From the NCBI GenBank assembly GCA_963693315.1, contig OY856187.1, forward strand, positions 111,825,746 to 111,889,745: a DNA stretch of 64,000 nt, read 5' to 3'. Source of the DNA: Diogma glabrata. Taxonomy: Eukaryota > Arthropoda > Insecta > Diptera > Cylindrotomidae. The notes beneath the pieces are model-generated. The model was not told where the DNA came from, searched no databases, and was given only the letters and a program-made list of their open reading frames with translations. This document shows, in pieces, positions 47,946 to 59,879 of this stretch. The translations under genes and the position numbers were made by a program. The first letter of the stretch is position 1; each line of letters starts with the position of its first letter.

Positions 47946-50110
47946 ATTTTTTTCATCCTTCTTCATTAACGGGCCTTTCTGTCTTAAAAATTTAACTTTG
48001 AGTATAAGACCACTCACTCTATTTTTGTCTCATGGATCCGGCGTTGTGGATAGTGTTGTGGGTTTTCTGTTTTCAACTGCTTGCAAACAATACGATGTTT
48101 TTTGTAAATTATTTTTTGCATTCTGACGATTGCTTCTGAAGTTAATGGTTTAAATATATTCAAAAGAAAATCTTAATTCAGATTCTCGTTACGATAGGTT
48201 TTTTGTTGAAAGAATGGCATAGTTTTTCAAAATGCCGATCGCAATTAAATAGCAAAACACACGGATTAAATTAAAAAATCCGGCTCGGTGGACCCAAAAA
48301 TTTATGATCATTTTTAAGTGGACGGTAAAAAAGGATTTTGAATTGTTTGAAATCATGGCGAATTACATGTAACTTGAAAGGTGAGACTAAAATATATGCC
48401 GTGCTGTAGTTTGAACTAAATCGAACAACCGGCACCTTGGAATGGCAGCAAATATAGTGGATATTTTTGTTTTTTATGGAAAAATTTGCGAATGCTGGTG
48501 TTTCACTGATTAATGTTCAGTTTTATGTAGTGATTTTGAATAATTTTGGTTACGTATATATTAAATCAAATTTGAATCTGGTGATTAAGTTGTGATTAGA
48601 TTATAAGGTGCTACCACTATCAACAACAACACTCCTAACATCTAAACTTTTGTCGAATTGTCTGTTAGCTTTTTTTTTATCGTCTTACATAAACTTACAA
48701 CGATTTGTTGTAGATGTGAAATTTACCGGTAGCGTTAGCGTATTATTTATAACACAGCAATATGTATTTATATTATAAATCGTTTAACCACATCAGAATT
48801 GGACAGTTGGTATTGACCAAATCGTTGCCTTTTATATATTACAAGCATAGTTTTTATGTAACGCACTGTAGTTTTCTGGAAAGAAACGTAATTGTAAAAA
48901 GTATTACGTAGACAGGATCATATGTTCATAACGTTAAATAAAAAATTATATACAAATATTTTGTAAAACCCCAACAACATACAAGTAAATTAAAATTTAT
49001 ATTAAAATTATTAAGTCCGACAAATTTATTATGATTTTCCTTTTTGTTATACTTTCATCCCCTTTAAAAAAAATGCTTACGTATAAAAAATCTAAAATAA
49101 AAAAATAATACAATTTCGTAATTCTTAAAAACAATTTTTTTTAACATATTTTTTTCTAACCATACATACATACACATACGTTGGATTACAAAGTTAACTA
49201 TAAACGGAACGTTCAGGAGGGTTGGTTGGACCTTTGGTAGAAGATGTTTAACTTTTTGTGTTAAATTAAACTGACCCTAAGTTGCGATTTGTTCGGTTTT
49301 ATAATAATATTTGTTGATTCTCACAGTGGTGTCGTGAATTATTTTTTTATGTAAAAACAACATGAGGTAGAATATATTTTGTTTTATTAATTATTTATAA
49401 TTAGAAAATTTTGTAAGCTTGTTAATTTTTCCTTGTTTAATTGACATTTTATGGTTTTCGTGAACAATTCTAGAATGTGTTAGAATTTACGCCTCTGATT
49501 AAAAATAGTTGTTTTCAGTAAAAAAAAATTCTGTTGTGGTAGATCGCGAATAAAAATTGTTTCATTATTTTTTACGTTGTTTTCAATAGAATTTTATGTT
49601 CGTTTACAAGAAGGACAACAATATACGGCAAATTACCCTAAGGATAAAATGAAATTAAAAAAAAGGAAAAAATGGTACACAAACAAAAACAAACGGAAAC
49701 ATAGACTAAATTAAAAGAGGGATAATATAATGTATTTGTTCAGTCTCCGCTTATGCTTGGATATTGAAATGGAATTGAAAAGTGAATTTTTAATGCAAAC
49801 GGAAAAACTTATAGTGTATGATTTGGTAAAATTAATTTTAAATGTCAAGTCTTGTTGTATGATTGCTAATTGGTTTTAAAAAATGTCTACTTTCTAATCA
49901 GAATTGAAAAATGTTCAGTCATCAAAATAATTAAATATTTCAGACATTTGATTTAGGGTTGTTTTGATTTAAAGTCACTATATTCGATATAACAATTTAA
50001 AAAAAATTTAATTAAAACACTTTTACGGTATTCATTAACCGTAACCTAATTAATAATTCTCAAATAAATGTATTAACAGTTAAATAATCGTAATAATCGT
50101 TCAAGTTTGT
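47946..50110. other. Unannotated AT-rich sequence
   Basis: About 2.1 kb with no recognised gene. A segment near 48615-48740 ('caacgatttgttgtagatgt') weakly recalls part of the gypsy LTR at 40330; too short to call. Confidence 0.45.
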
Positions 50111-50119
50111 CGTGTTACA

Positions 50120-51013
50120 ATGGCTGATCGCATTATGAGGCAATATTATAAATATCAGCAAAGCATTAAAGTAATTGAAGCGACTATCAAGGGCTTTGGT
50201 AACACACTGCCTAATGGGGAAGTCATATTGATTTGGAGAATCTAGATTATATTTGAAGAGAATATCGCGTATTTGATAAATAGATAGACTTTACAGAATT
50301 CAAAGACGATGATAAATTTACAATAAAGGCCTTGGAAGATTTTTACTATAAAATTAAAGTGTCACTAAAACAACTTTTGGCCACTCATGCTAAACCGGAT
50401 AACACGGCTACACTCAAAGGGAAATTAATAGATCATCAAAAAAGTTTTGTCAATAAATTATTGAGCTTAACAAAACAAACAAACTTACGGATATCGGTCT
50501 GCAATCGCTGCAGATTCCTAATTTTTCTTGAAATTGCTGCGAGTTTCGATCATTTTGGGACTTATACAAAAGTTCGGTTAATAATAACCAATCAGTTCCA
50601 ATAATTCATAAATTTCAATTTCTGGAGAGCTTATTGAACATTGAAGCTGCAGCCTTTGTATGACATATACCTGTCACTGAAGCTAATTACCATGAGACAT
50701 GGCAAAAAATATTAATACGGTATGATAAAAAATCCAATTATAAATTCATTTATGTGTATGTTCATGCAACAATCCTCTATAAGTGAAGCAAATTAAAAAA
50801 TATATTAGACAACTTCGAAAAATTTCGGGTGAATTAGTAAGAGATCTACGTGTTTTTGGGCCTGATGCTGAAAAAAGTGACCCTTGGTTAATTAAAATAC
50901 TCTTTGAAAAGTATGATTCTGAAACGTCAAAACTATGGTGTTTAAGCGTCGATCCCGATAATTTTCAAACGACTGACAAGTTTTTAGAATTCCTCAATAA
51001 ACGTGTAGGGTAG
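50120..51013 (+). pseudogene. BEL/Pao gag relic, first part
   Basis: ATG at 50120 (MADRIMRQYYKYQQSIKVIE) begins a broken reading frame. Useful pieces: an open stretch 50332-50604, VTEANYHETWQKILIRYD near 50675-50730, and an open stretch 50783-51013 ending in FQTTDKFLEFLNKRVG. The NY..W..L..RYD block and the closing LEFL.KR phrase are typical of the DUF1759-type gag of BEL/Pao elements, which forms the virus-like particle. Several frameshifts and a TAA near 50782 make it inactive. The gag resumes at 54422 beyond an inserted RTE. No 5' LTR was identified upstream. Confidence 0.7.
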
Positions 51014-51159
51014 TGAAATCCGAAATTCTACGTCCACGCCGTGCTACTTGGGTAATGCTAACAGAATTAGGCTGGTGTAGTTGAGAGGTGCAGAGTAAAT
51101 ACTGCTTATACTCAATGATTCTGCACCATGGCGAGTCATTGGCGCCACAAAACCAATGC

Positions 51160-51340
51160 AACTCAAGCCTCTGTTCTCCATGTTAGGAGCGGCTTGGAGC
51201 GGGTGTCTGTCTTGGATCAAGCGGCTCGCTATAAACGTGCGGCTATAAACGTGCATCAAGCGTCTGTTCTCCATGTTAGGGGCGGTTTGTAGCGGGCGTC
51301 TGTCTTGGATCAAGCGGCTCGCTATATAAACGTGTAAAAA
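51160..51340 (+). repeat. Two tandem ~85-bp units upstream of the RTE ORF
   Basis: 'tctgttctccatgttaggag' to 'ggatcaagcggctcgctata' occurs at about 51171-51236 and again at 51255-51326. They are GC-rich and lie just before the RTE ORF, so they probably form its 5' UTR or promoter repeat. Confidence 0.75.
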
Positions 51341-51394
51341 GGTTGTTTCTGGTGACCTTAAGATGCAGAACGAACCCATTCCCGAAAATTTGGG

Positions 51395-54356
51395 TTGGGC
51401 GAAGGGCTAACACCCCATTTCCGTAAAAAATTACTTGTCATGAATTCTGTAAACAGGCCTCGGATTATCTCGGATTTATTATTAGAACGACCTCGGAAAC
51501 TGTACTCGGACTACGATTTAAAAATGGGAACCGGGAACGTGCTAAGCCTTAGAAGACCAGGAGATCTACTAAAACTTACAAACCAAATTAAAAGCTATAC
51601 ACTGGATATAGTGGCGTTACAAGAACTAAGATGGCCAGGGAGTGGAATCCACGAAACAGCCAAAGGATACACTCTCTACTATTGCGGTCATGAAAACGGA
51701 GGAGAATTTGGAGTTGGCTTTCTCATACATCGTCGCGTGAATCAACATGTTATCGACTTTCGCCCAATTAATATGCGGATATGCACAATGAGAATCCGTA
51801 CGCAAAAATTTAATGTAACGATCATCAATGTTCATGCACCTACTGAAGACAAAGCAGATGACATTAAAGACCTGTTCTTTCTAGAACTCGAAGAAGTCAT
51901 CAATAACATCCCGCGACACGATATAAAAATCGTGGTAGGTGACTTCAATGCGCAAATTGGTAGAAGTGCAGAACTTAAAACACATGTCGGCCCTAACAGC
52001 TTGCATCATGCTAGTAACAATAACGGCTTTCGCGCAGCTGAACTGGCTATGATGTATGATCTAGTAATTTCTAGCACTTTCCTCCCTCATAAGATAATCC
52101 ACAAAGCAACGTGGAAATCAAATGATGGAAGAACTGAAAATCAAATCGATCACGTCATGATTTCTAAGAGACACTCTACAAGTGTAACTGACGTTCGATC
52201 ATACAGAGGTGCTGATATGGACACCGATCATATGCTTGTCATCTTCAAGTATAAGTGCAAAATATCATCTACATTTAATAGGCAAGCAAAAAAGACCGTG
52301 CGCTGGAATGTCGAAGCATTTAAACACCTGGAAACACTGAATAGATATCAGGAAATTGTAACGCAAAGCATAGAAGAGCATGACATCCCATCTGAGATGC
52401 CGTTAAACATACAAGAAGAATGGCAAACGCTTCAATCAACCATCATATCCGCAGCACAAACTACAATCGGAAAACGACCACCGAAATTACGTAACGAATG
52501 GTTTGATGACGAGTGCCGAGAAAGCATTGAGCACAAACAAAAACTGCGAGAAAAATGGTTAACAAGAAATACCCGAAGCTTCCAAACTGATTATCTATGC
52601 GCCAGAAAAGCCTCAGCAAAACTCCTACGGAAAAAGAAACGCGAACACATGAAGAGCTGCATCGAAAACATCAACCAACATGCGGCTAATGGAAATTCGA
52701 AAGAGTGTTTTGCCAATGCGCGGAATCTGACCAAAGATTTCCACCCAAGATCTACAGCCATCAAAAATGGAAACAACGAGCTTACAACAAGTGAACGTGA
52801 TGTGCTGGAAGTATGGCGATCCAACTTTCAACCTACTGAATAGGACGAATGAAGTTCATCCTATTCGAGCAATTGCTCCGTCAAGTGAGGAGATTTTTGT
52901 CCCTTACCCAACAATAGAAGAAGTGGAAGCTGCCATCAAAAAATTAAAAAATGGCAAATCACCAGGTATCGATGGAATCCCTGCAGAACTATTTAAGAAT
53001 GGAGGAGCAGCTCTGGTCTCACGTATATATGATCTGATTCTTGCAATCTGGGACCAAGAAGAACTACCTGCTGAATGGAAAACAGCTCTCATTGTTCCGC
53101 TACATAAAAAAGGTGACCGCCTAAAGTGTGCGAATTATCGTGGAATCGCACTGTTGAACACTGCATATAAAATACTAGCTAATGTCGTACTCGCTCGGCT
53201 CATCCCGTTCGCCGAATCTATCATCGGTGACTATCAGTGTGGTTTTCGTCCCAACCGTTCAACCACAGATCAATGTTTTACCTTAAGGATGATTCTGGAA
53301 AAATGTTGGGAGTACAACATCAGCATTCACCAGCTCTACGTTGATTTCAAGCAAGCATATGATGGCATCGTCCGCGACAACCTCTGGTCCGCACTTATAT
53401 GCCTTGGTATCCCAGTGAAACTTGTTTCTCTGTGCAAACTCACAACATCGGGATCAAACTGTAGAGTAGTAATCGAAGGGTCAGTTTCTGACTCTTTTTA
53501 TATAACATCAGGTGTTCGACAAGGTGATGCACTCGCGCCCGTACTATTTAATTTGGCGCTTGAGTACGCGATAAGAAAAAGCCGTATTGAGACACAAAAC
53601 TGTATATTTAACAAATCTAGTCAAATTCTTGGCTATGCAGATGATATTGTGCTTCTCGGACGTAGAACAAGCGGTATCAAGGATAGTCTCTCTCAGCTTG
53701 AAAGAAATGCTAAACGACTTGGATTATGCATTAACACCCGCAAGACTAAACTTTTAACAACATCCAGGAATATACCTCCCGGCAATCTGAATACTGGCGA
53801 CTATGAAGTGGAACGTGTAGAAAACTTCAAATACCTCGGATCTGTAATAACATCGTCAAATGACATGCAGGCAGATATTAAAGCCCGTGTCTCAGCGGCA
53901 TACAGAGTTTTCTACGCATACTCAAAACTTTTGCGATCCAAACATCTTTCGCAGTCGTGCAAACTCACACTTTACAAAGCATTAATTCGACCTGTGCTTA
54001 CCTTTGGAAGCGAAAGCTGGACACTGACTTCCTCCGATTGTAGAATTCTATCAACATTCGAGAGGAAAGTCATACGAACAATTTATGGTCCATGTAAAGT
54101 TGCTGAAAATCAGTATAGAATCCGAATGAATCATGAAATCAGACAGCTTCTTGGAGGCTGCGATAGAATGATTAAAAAAACGTCCCAACAACAATTAGCT
54201 GGTGTTCGTCGAAGAGGAAGACCTAGACAACGCTGGCGTGATGACATCATCCAAGACCTTCGTGATATATGTTGTCGAAACTGGGGTCAACTGGTCATGG
54301 AACGAGACGATTGGAAGCTGATTGCACAGACGGCAAAATCCCTCCATGGGATGTAA
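51395..54356 (+). pseudogene. RTE-clade LINE: endonuclease and reverse transcriptase, one frameshift
   Basis: One long LINE protein split in two frames. First part (51395-52843, 482 codons): APE-type endonuclease with N48, QEL at 76-78 (E77), GDFNAQIG at 182-189, QIDHV near 250-254 and DTDH at 276-279; it nicks the target for reverse transcription. Second part (open 52767-54356): RT with NGKSPGIDGIPAE, LYVDFKQAYD (first catalytic Asp), GVRQGDALAPVLF and YADD at residues 290-293, then a C-terminal zinc-finger-like region. The frames overlap over 52767-52843, and a single missing base near 52830 reconciles them, giving WRS.FN.LN. Otherwise no stops. Base composition is clearly richer in GC than the flanks. 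Clade named from the overall endonuclease and RT style (RTE, similar to proteins annotated as craniofacial development protein 2-like). It interrupts a BEL/Pao gag. Confidence 0.93.
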
Positions 54357-54421
54357 ACGCCAGAGAGAGAGAAATAAACGTGTAGATACACTAGAACAAA
54401 GTACAATCATGACCAAAAAAA
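54357..54421 (+). other. RTE 3' end
   Basis: Short tail after the RTE stop, with 'cagagagagagaaataaacg'. The exact end is not clear, since BEL/Pao gag sequence resumes at about 54400-54422. Confidence 0.5.
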
Positions 54422-54545
54422 CAACTATAAGTCGTGCAACACCATCAAAATCAAACATCAACTAATTATCTGTTGTTCTTACGCACTGCAAGGGCAGACA
54501 TTCGTTATACAAATGTTTCCCATTTAAAGTACAGCTGAGTAAAAA
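54405..54545 (+). pseudogene. BEL/Pao gag relic, zinc-knuckle part
   Basis: The plus strand reads THCKGRHSLYKCFPFKVQLS, the C..HSLYKC..F pattern of the BEL/Pao gag zinc knuckle. It lies directly after the RTE and continues the gag fragment ending at 51013, so it shows where the RTE landed. The first cysteine of the knuckle is lost or shifted. Very short, hence moderate confidence. Confidence 0.6.
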
Positions 54546-54794
54546 AAAAATTGAATTTTCAACAAATTTTTCGTTAGATATTTCACGGAAATTTAATTTT
54601 GTTCTGTAAAATTTTCATATTTTTACATTTTTAATTCTTTTTTCATGTAAAATTGTGTAATCGTGTATTTTTCAACTATAATTAAAAATTAGCCGAAAAG
54701 AGTAAGAAAATTCCACACACTTTCATGCAGTTGTGATTTTGGATTTGAATTTGAAGTTTATTTCATGTAAAATATTGTGAGTATTGTAATTCAA
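54546..54794. other. AT-rich segment between gag remnant and Penelope
   Basis: No coding evidence. May be the 5' part of the Penelope insertion or an unrelated insertion. Confidence 0.35.
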
Positions 54795-54799
54795 TAAAT

Positions 54800-56140
54800 T
54801 ACAGTTATTCAGTCAAAAATAACACAGAACTAATCAATAGAATAGAGCCAATAATAATACCTCACAACGCAAAATTAGCATCGTTTGATATAACCAACAT
54901 GTATTCCAACATACCAATAAAAGATACAATAAATATAACAAAAAATATGTTAATAAAAAATGGTTTAAGCCCAACAGATACACAAGAAATAATAAACCTA
55001 ATAACCGAAATAACAAAACAAAACTATTTCACACATAACAACGAGTATTATCAACAAACAGAAGGATTACCTATGGGTAGCCCACTCTGGAACATTAGCC
55101 GAAATATATCTCAACGATTTTGAAACAAAATATATATATAATAACTCAAATCCACACTAAGAAAATATCATTTATTGGTATCACTACGTTGATGATATAA
55201 TTTTATTATTCAAAGGAACAAATAGACAGCTTAATCTATTACACCAATACATAAACAGCATAGAACCTTCCATTAAATTCACCTTAGAAAATGAAGAAAA
55301 CAACACAATAAACTTTTTGGATTTATCAATCAAAAATGTAGATTCAAAACACACATTCAAAATATTCCGAAAACCAATCCAAACGGATCAAACAATAAAT
55401 ATCAAATCACATCATCCATACCAACATAAACTAGCTGCCTACAACCACATGATCAATAGATTGAACAATATACCAATGGATGCTGAAAATTATCAAGAAG
55501 AACTAAACAACATAAAATACATAGCCAGTAAAAACGGATATAAAAATGAAATAATTGACACATTAAATAGAAAATATAAAAACAAGAAAAATTTGAGAAC
55601 CCTAAAACCGTTGAAGAATGAAGAAAACTTAGCAGGTAAAAAATACGTAGGCGTAACATACAATAAAACAACATTCAAAATAATACAAAAAACTTTAAAA
55701 AAATATGGATATATTGTGGCTTATAAAAACAAAAATAAAATAGAAAACTACCTAAAAACTAAAAAATCCCAAACCTTAGACACAGGTGTTTATAAGCATT
55801 ACCTGTGACAACTGCAGTAAATTTTATCTAGGCCAGACGAGGCGGTTTTTCAAAAAAAGATTTATCGAGCACACCAATGAAAATAACAGAAGCGATCCAA
55901 AATCCAGATATGCCAATACCAATATCAACACAAATTTAACCATATTACATAAAAAAAGAAGAGGACAACATCTAGATAGACTGGAAGAAATAGAAATATA
56001 TAAACATAAAAACAATAACAACATTTTAAATGATAAATTCAACACTAAAACTATAGAGACTCGACAGGAAGGTATGTCGTCCATCTCACATTTACAAATA
56101 GTAATAACAAAACTAGCTTGTTCGCTTTGTTTGGCGACAC
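54800..56140 (+). pseudogene. Penelope-like element: RT plus GIY-YIG endonuclease, 5'-truncated
   Basis: RT begins mid-domain (VKNNTELINRIEP, then LASFDITNMYSNIPIKDT with the first catalytic Asp at about 54880), continues with EGLPMGSPL near 55060, and after a frame change reaches the catalytic box HYVDDIILLF (YVDD codons 55186-55197). A linker of 160 open codons (55317-55808) leads to GVYK. After another frame change comes the GIY-YIG nuclease as CDNCSKFYLGQTRRFFKKRF then IEHTNEN (55795-55890). The RT-then-GIY-YIG order defines Penelope-like elements; their nuclease nicks the target. At least three frameshifts, so inactive. AT-rich codon usage differs sharply from the RTE next door. It is inserted in the BEL/Pao element ahead of RT. 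Confidence 0.9.
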
Positions 56141-56860
56141 GAAGATTGTTTTTTATCCAAAGACAGCAGTACAACAACAAAGGTGAGAGTTAATTTTGAC
56201 GCATCGCCGAAAACTTCTAGCTCAATACCATTGAACGATAAGATGTTGGTCGGTCCGACCATTCAATCAGATCTAAGTGCTATATTGATGCGTTTTCGTT
56301 TGCATAAAGTTGCCTTTGTAGCGGATATCGAAAAAATGTATCGTCAGATTCAAGTTGATTCACATTATTATCGCTACCAAAGGATCTTATCACGTGAGAA
56401 TCCAGACTTACCCATTCTGCATTATTAACTTAAAACGTTAAGTTATGGAACTTTATCCGCTTTTTTTCTAGCAGTTCGTTCGCTCCATCAATTATCCTTG
56501 GATGTCGAGCCACAGTTTTCAATAGCTGCACCAATTGTTCGTGAACATTTTTATATGGACGACTTAGACTTGGTGGTTCATATACTCTGGAAAATGCTAT
56601 GATTGCAGTTAAACAAACAATAGATATGTTAAGGTCTTGAGGGATTGCTTTAAAATAATGGATGTCGAACTCCGCCAAATTAATGAAAATGATCCCGGAA
56701 GAGTTGAGAGAATCATCGTTAATAGAATTTACCGAGGACACTAATACAATCCGTATACTAGGAATTCATTGGAATCCGACAAAGGATCAGTTTTCATTTA
56801 CGGTAAAGCCACTAACTGAGCAAATAAACACCAAGAGAACAGTGCTCTCTGACTGAACTT
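56141..56860 (+). pseudogene. BEL/Pao reverse transcriptase relic
   Basis: Starts SSTTTKVRVNFDASPKTSS (about 56166), continues SIPLNDKMLVGPTIQSDL, then ILMRFRLHKVAFVADIEKMY with the first catalytic Asp, an open run 56183-56428, and in another frame YMDDLDLV (catalytic box, codons 56552-56563). Further RT text follows to about 56860 (for example TNTIRILGIHWNPTKDQFSF). These phrases are distinctive of BEL/Pao. Broken by several frameshifts and stops. It belongs to the same element as the gag at 50.1 kb and the integrase at 57.3 kb. Confidence 0.88.
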
Positions 56861-57269
56861 GTGACAATCCAGCTGATCACGCTTCCAGAGGAGTTTTACC
56901 CAGTAAACTATGTGATTTACAGCAATGGTGGTTTGGCCCGTCTGTGCTTGCAAAATCTCCAGAACATTGGCCAAATATTGAACTGCCCAGTAAAACCAAA
57001 AAACCAACATGGATGCCAAAACCCTTGAAGAAAGATCATCACCGTTTGAAACATTAGTTGCTGTCAAATCAGAGTAAATACATGAAAATTCTAAGGGCTA
57101 CTCATATCTCATTGTCGACGATTTATTGAAATTTGCTGTTTGAAAAACAACAGCTTCAATCGATTCTGACGTCAAATAGGCACAAAAAAGTATGTTTCCA
57201 ATGGAACTGAAGGTTCTGAAACAAGGAAACGTACTACCACCAAAAAGTCGATTGCTATCCCTCACTCCT

Positions 57270-57830
57270 TTCCTAGATCCAGTAGGACTTATTATTAGAG
57301 TGGAGAGGTCGTTTGCAAAGTTCTCTGTTGCCATACAAAGTTAAACACCCTGTAGTCTTGTCAAAAGATCATATTCTAAGTAAATTGATCTGTACTTGGT
57401 ACCAGGCCTAATTTATCCATCCTGGTTCATCCTTCTTTTTCCACCTATTGCGTCAAAAATATTGGATTATTGATGGCTGGAGACTAGCCAAAAAGGCTGT
57501 TAACCAATGTATAACTTGTTTGCGATATAAGACTACAACCAACAATTGATTAATGGGTCAGCTATCTAAACCTCGGGTCACACCTACTAACCCATTCACG
57601 GTCGGAGAGCAAAACTTGTTAAACGATAAATTGTTGTTTTCGTTTGTCTGTGCACAAAAGCTCTGCATTTTGTAATGGAGTACTGGGCCCATTGGAAACT
57701 CCAATGAATCAGTAGAGGCAGGCCGCTCACCTAGCGAGGTTGATAACCCTGAACTAGCTTCAGCATGTGGGTTAGAGGAAGTGTACCTGCTACCCCAGCA
57801 CAATTAAACAGTGTGCGCGAATTTCGAAAA
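57270..57830 (+). pseudogene. BEL/Pao integrase relic
   Basis: Plus-strand fragments give the zinc-binding region (KILDYW or equivalent, WRLAKKAVNQCITCLRYKT with the two cysteines at codons 57508-57519), followed by GQLSKPRVTPTNPFTVGE and, in another frame, FVCLCTKALHF and SRGRP. These are landmarks of BEL/Pao integrase, in order. Multiple stops and frameshifts; no catalytic triad can be assigned. The 3' LTR is not recognised. Confidence 0.8.
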
Positions 57831-58240
57831 TAATTCAGATCAGAAGAAAACAAAAAGTAGAAAAAGAGACTCTGGCGACCCCCAACAACGAAGATACCGT
57901 GACCGTCATGTCACCCCATTATTATGTTTTATTTATTTAATACACATAATATCAGGTTACAGCACCATATGTAAACAAAACAAATATAAGAAAAATTGCA
58001 AAAGTGACTCACACCACAATTGGCCCGGATCCCACTCCATAACACATTGACTCACCTAGCCCTTCATATCCGTCAACAAGCCGTTGTCTATACGAACGAA
58101 TCTGATGTAGAGAATTATATTATGATGATGGCAATTCCAGAATCAATCCAGCAAAGGCATCCAGGAACAATTAAATGCATTCATATTATTGACATGTAAA
58201 AAGTGGTTGATTTTACGTTGGTAATACTTCAATGGGATAG
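57831..58240. other. Unassigned sequence before the hAT element
   Basis: A 79-codon ORF (57811-58050) and an open stretch near 58040-58190 reading THLALHIRQQAVVYTNES. I cannot assign either. They may be further BEL/Pao pol remains. Confidence 0.3.
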
Positions 58241-58559
58241 AGATCAATCAGAGGCGTAGCTAAGGGGGGGGCAGTCCGCCCCGGGTGTCACCCGTTTTGG
58301 GGTGACACCCGACCGTAAAAAACTTAAACAAACCATCACAATGTTTTCAACGATAAATCACTTAGAAACAGTTTTAACCAGGTTATAGGTCTGAAAACAT
58401 ATGTTGAATAATGTATAGGAAAAGTAGTTTACTTCGATAATGTGGCACCCTTTGTCGATAGGGTGACACCCTTGAGTTCAAACACATCAAGTGATTCTTT
58501 TAGAGATCCTTAGCTACATAAATGTAAAGCCTTCAAATTTTTTTTAAAAGTGGTGTAGC

Positions 58560-58818
58560 TATTGTTATTAACTATGTAAATGGTTTGCAAAAATAGACTT
58601 TAAATTTTGTTTATTTTTCTTCTTAGGAAGGTATTCCTTAAATCAGTGTTTAAAACATTTTCCAGTTTTCCCGATGTAAAATTTTTCACAGATATCACAT
58701 TTAATTTTGGTTTCAATTCTTTATAAAAAATATCTTTTAGGATTTTATACTTATATTTTTTTAAATAGTTCCTCATAATATTACGAATATGATTTGTATA
58801 TTCCAGTTTATCAAACAT
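58560..58818 (-). pseudogene. Penelope GIY-YIG fragment
   Basis: The minus strand reads KCDICEKFYIGKTGKCFKH near 58690-58640, then, after a stop, FKEYLPKKK. CD.C.KFYIG.TG is the signature of the Penelope GIY-YIG domain, as in the element at 55.8 kb but clearly a different subfamily. Upstream residues (FDKLEYTNHIRNIMRNYLKK) lie in a shifted frame. Very short remnant inside the hAT. Confidence 0.7.
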
Positions 58819-59650
58819 TATTTTTTTTTTTTTTTTTTTTTTATTAATTAGTTAGACATGTTTAGCACACTAAATATGAAATATTCATTATTCAGACTCT
58901 TTGAATATCCGAAGATACCATGTCAACTATAAAGGAATGGAAGGAATGGGGATATAGGGATAACTATACTAATTTTTTTAAATGATAATGGACATTTTCT
59001 TTAAATGCCTGAGGAGAAAATTCATCGGGAAATACAGAGGAGGGCAATGAGTTCCATAATTTGGCCACTCTATTGAAATAGTCGTTTTGGAAGGACACAG
59101 TTCTACAACGAGGTATTTGTACAACAAATGGATGGGATAACTCGGCAGCTCTTGTTTGTCGATTATACTGCGCACACGATGGAAGAATACTTTGAATTTC
59201 CTTAGAGGAGAATTCGCTAAAGTTATATTTATAGTATATTGACAATTCAGCCACATTTCTTCTGTGCTGGAGCGAATCAAGCTGGTCCGTTAGTTCGGTA
59301 TTACCAATCAACCGTATTGCTTTTCTCTGTACAGAGTCTAAACAATTTATTGTTGACTGACAAGCACCTCCCCAAACATGACAGCAGTACTCCATACATG
59401 GACGAATAAAGGACTTGAAGATTAGCAAAATTTGCTCGGGATTGAAATACTTTTTACATCGACTCAAGAATCCTAATTTTTGCATTGCAGATTTAGCGAG
59501 GTTGAACACATGTTTATTCCATTTCAGGTTATTTTGAATATCCACTCCAAGAAGTCTAACTGATTCAACCTCACGCAATTCCTCTTGGTTTATTTTAATA
59601 GGAAAATTTCTATGTCGCTCCATTCGTGAAAGACGGCATAATTTGGTTAG
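58819..59650 (-). mobile_element. 5'-truncated LINE with poly(A) tail
   Basis: The minus strand has 219 open codons (59623-58964) from a jockey/CR1-like RT C-terminal region: RLLGVDIQNNLKWNKHVFNL, LIFKSFIRPCMEYCCHVWGG, DSVQRKAIRLIGN, RQTRAAELSHPFV, and RVAKLWNSLPSSVFP. A short 3' UTR and a poly(A) of about 24 bases (58821-58845, T run on plus) follow. There is no frameshift in this piece, so it is a young insertion, truncated at its 5' end near 59650. RT catalytic residues are not included. Confidence 0.9.
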
Positions 59651-59695
59651 GTTATTTAATATAAGTGGGTTTAGGTTATTTAATATAAGTGGTTA
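59646..59695. repeat. Two 24-bp direct repeats
   Basis: 'ggttatttaatataagtgg' appears at about 59648 and 59672, at the 5' edge of the LINE insertion. Possibly produced at the insertion junction. Confidence 0.7.
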
Positions 59696-59879
59696 CAAGG
59701 AAATTTAAATAAATTAATTTTCTTGGCGGTGTATTTAGTCGTTAACACAGTGTACTTATTATGAACTAGACATATATGTATCCTACAAATATATTTAGAA
59801 TTAATGCTTTGCTGATACCTACTACAATTAAAAATATTTTTTTAGATTTCGTTTAGCAAATATCCCAAAAAATATATAT

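Noticed and set aside
51626..53092. Minus-strand ORFs of 62-77 codons
   Set aside because: Antisense shadows of the RTE endonuclease and RT.
55453..56180. Leu/Phe-rich minus-strand ORFs resembling membrane proteins
   Set aside because: Antisense of the Lys/Asn/Ile-rich Penelope coding strand; hydrophobicity is a side effect of AT-rich complement.
56430..57334. Minus-strand ORFs of 78-103 codons
   Set aside because: Antisense to the BEL/Pao RT and integrase region.
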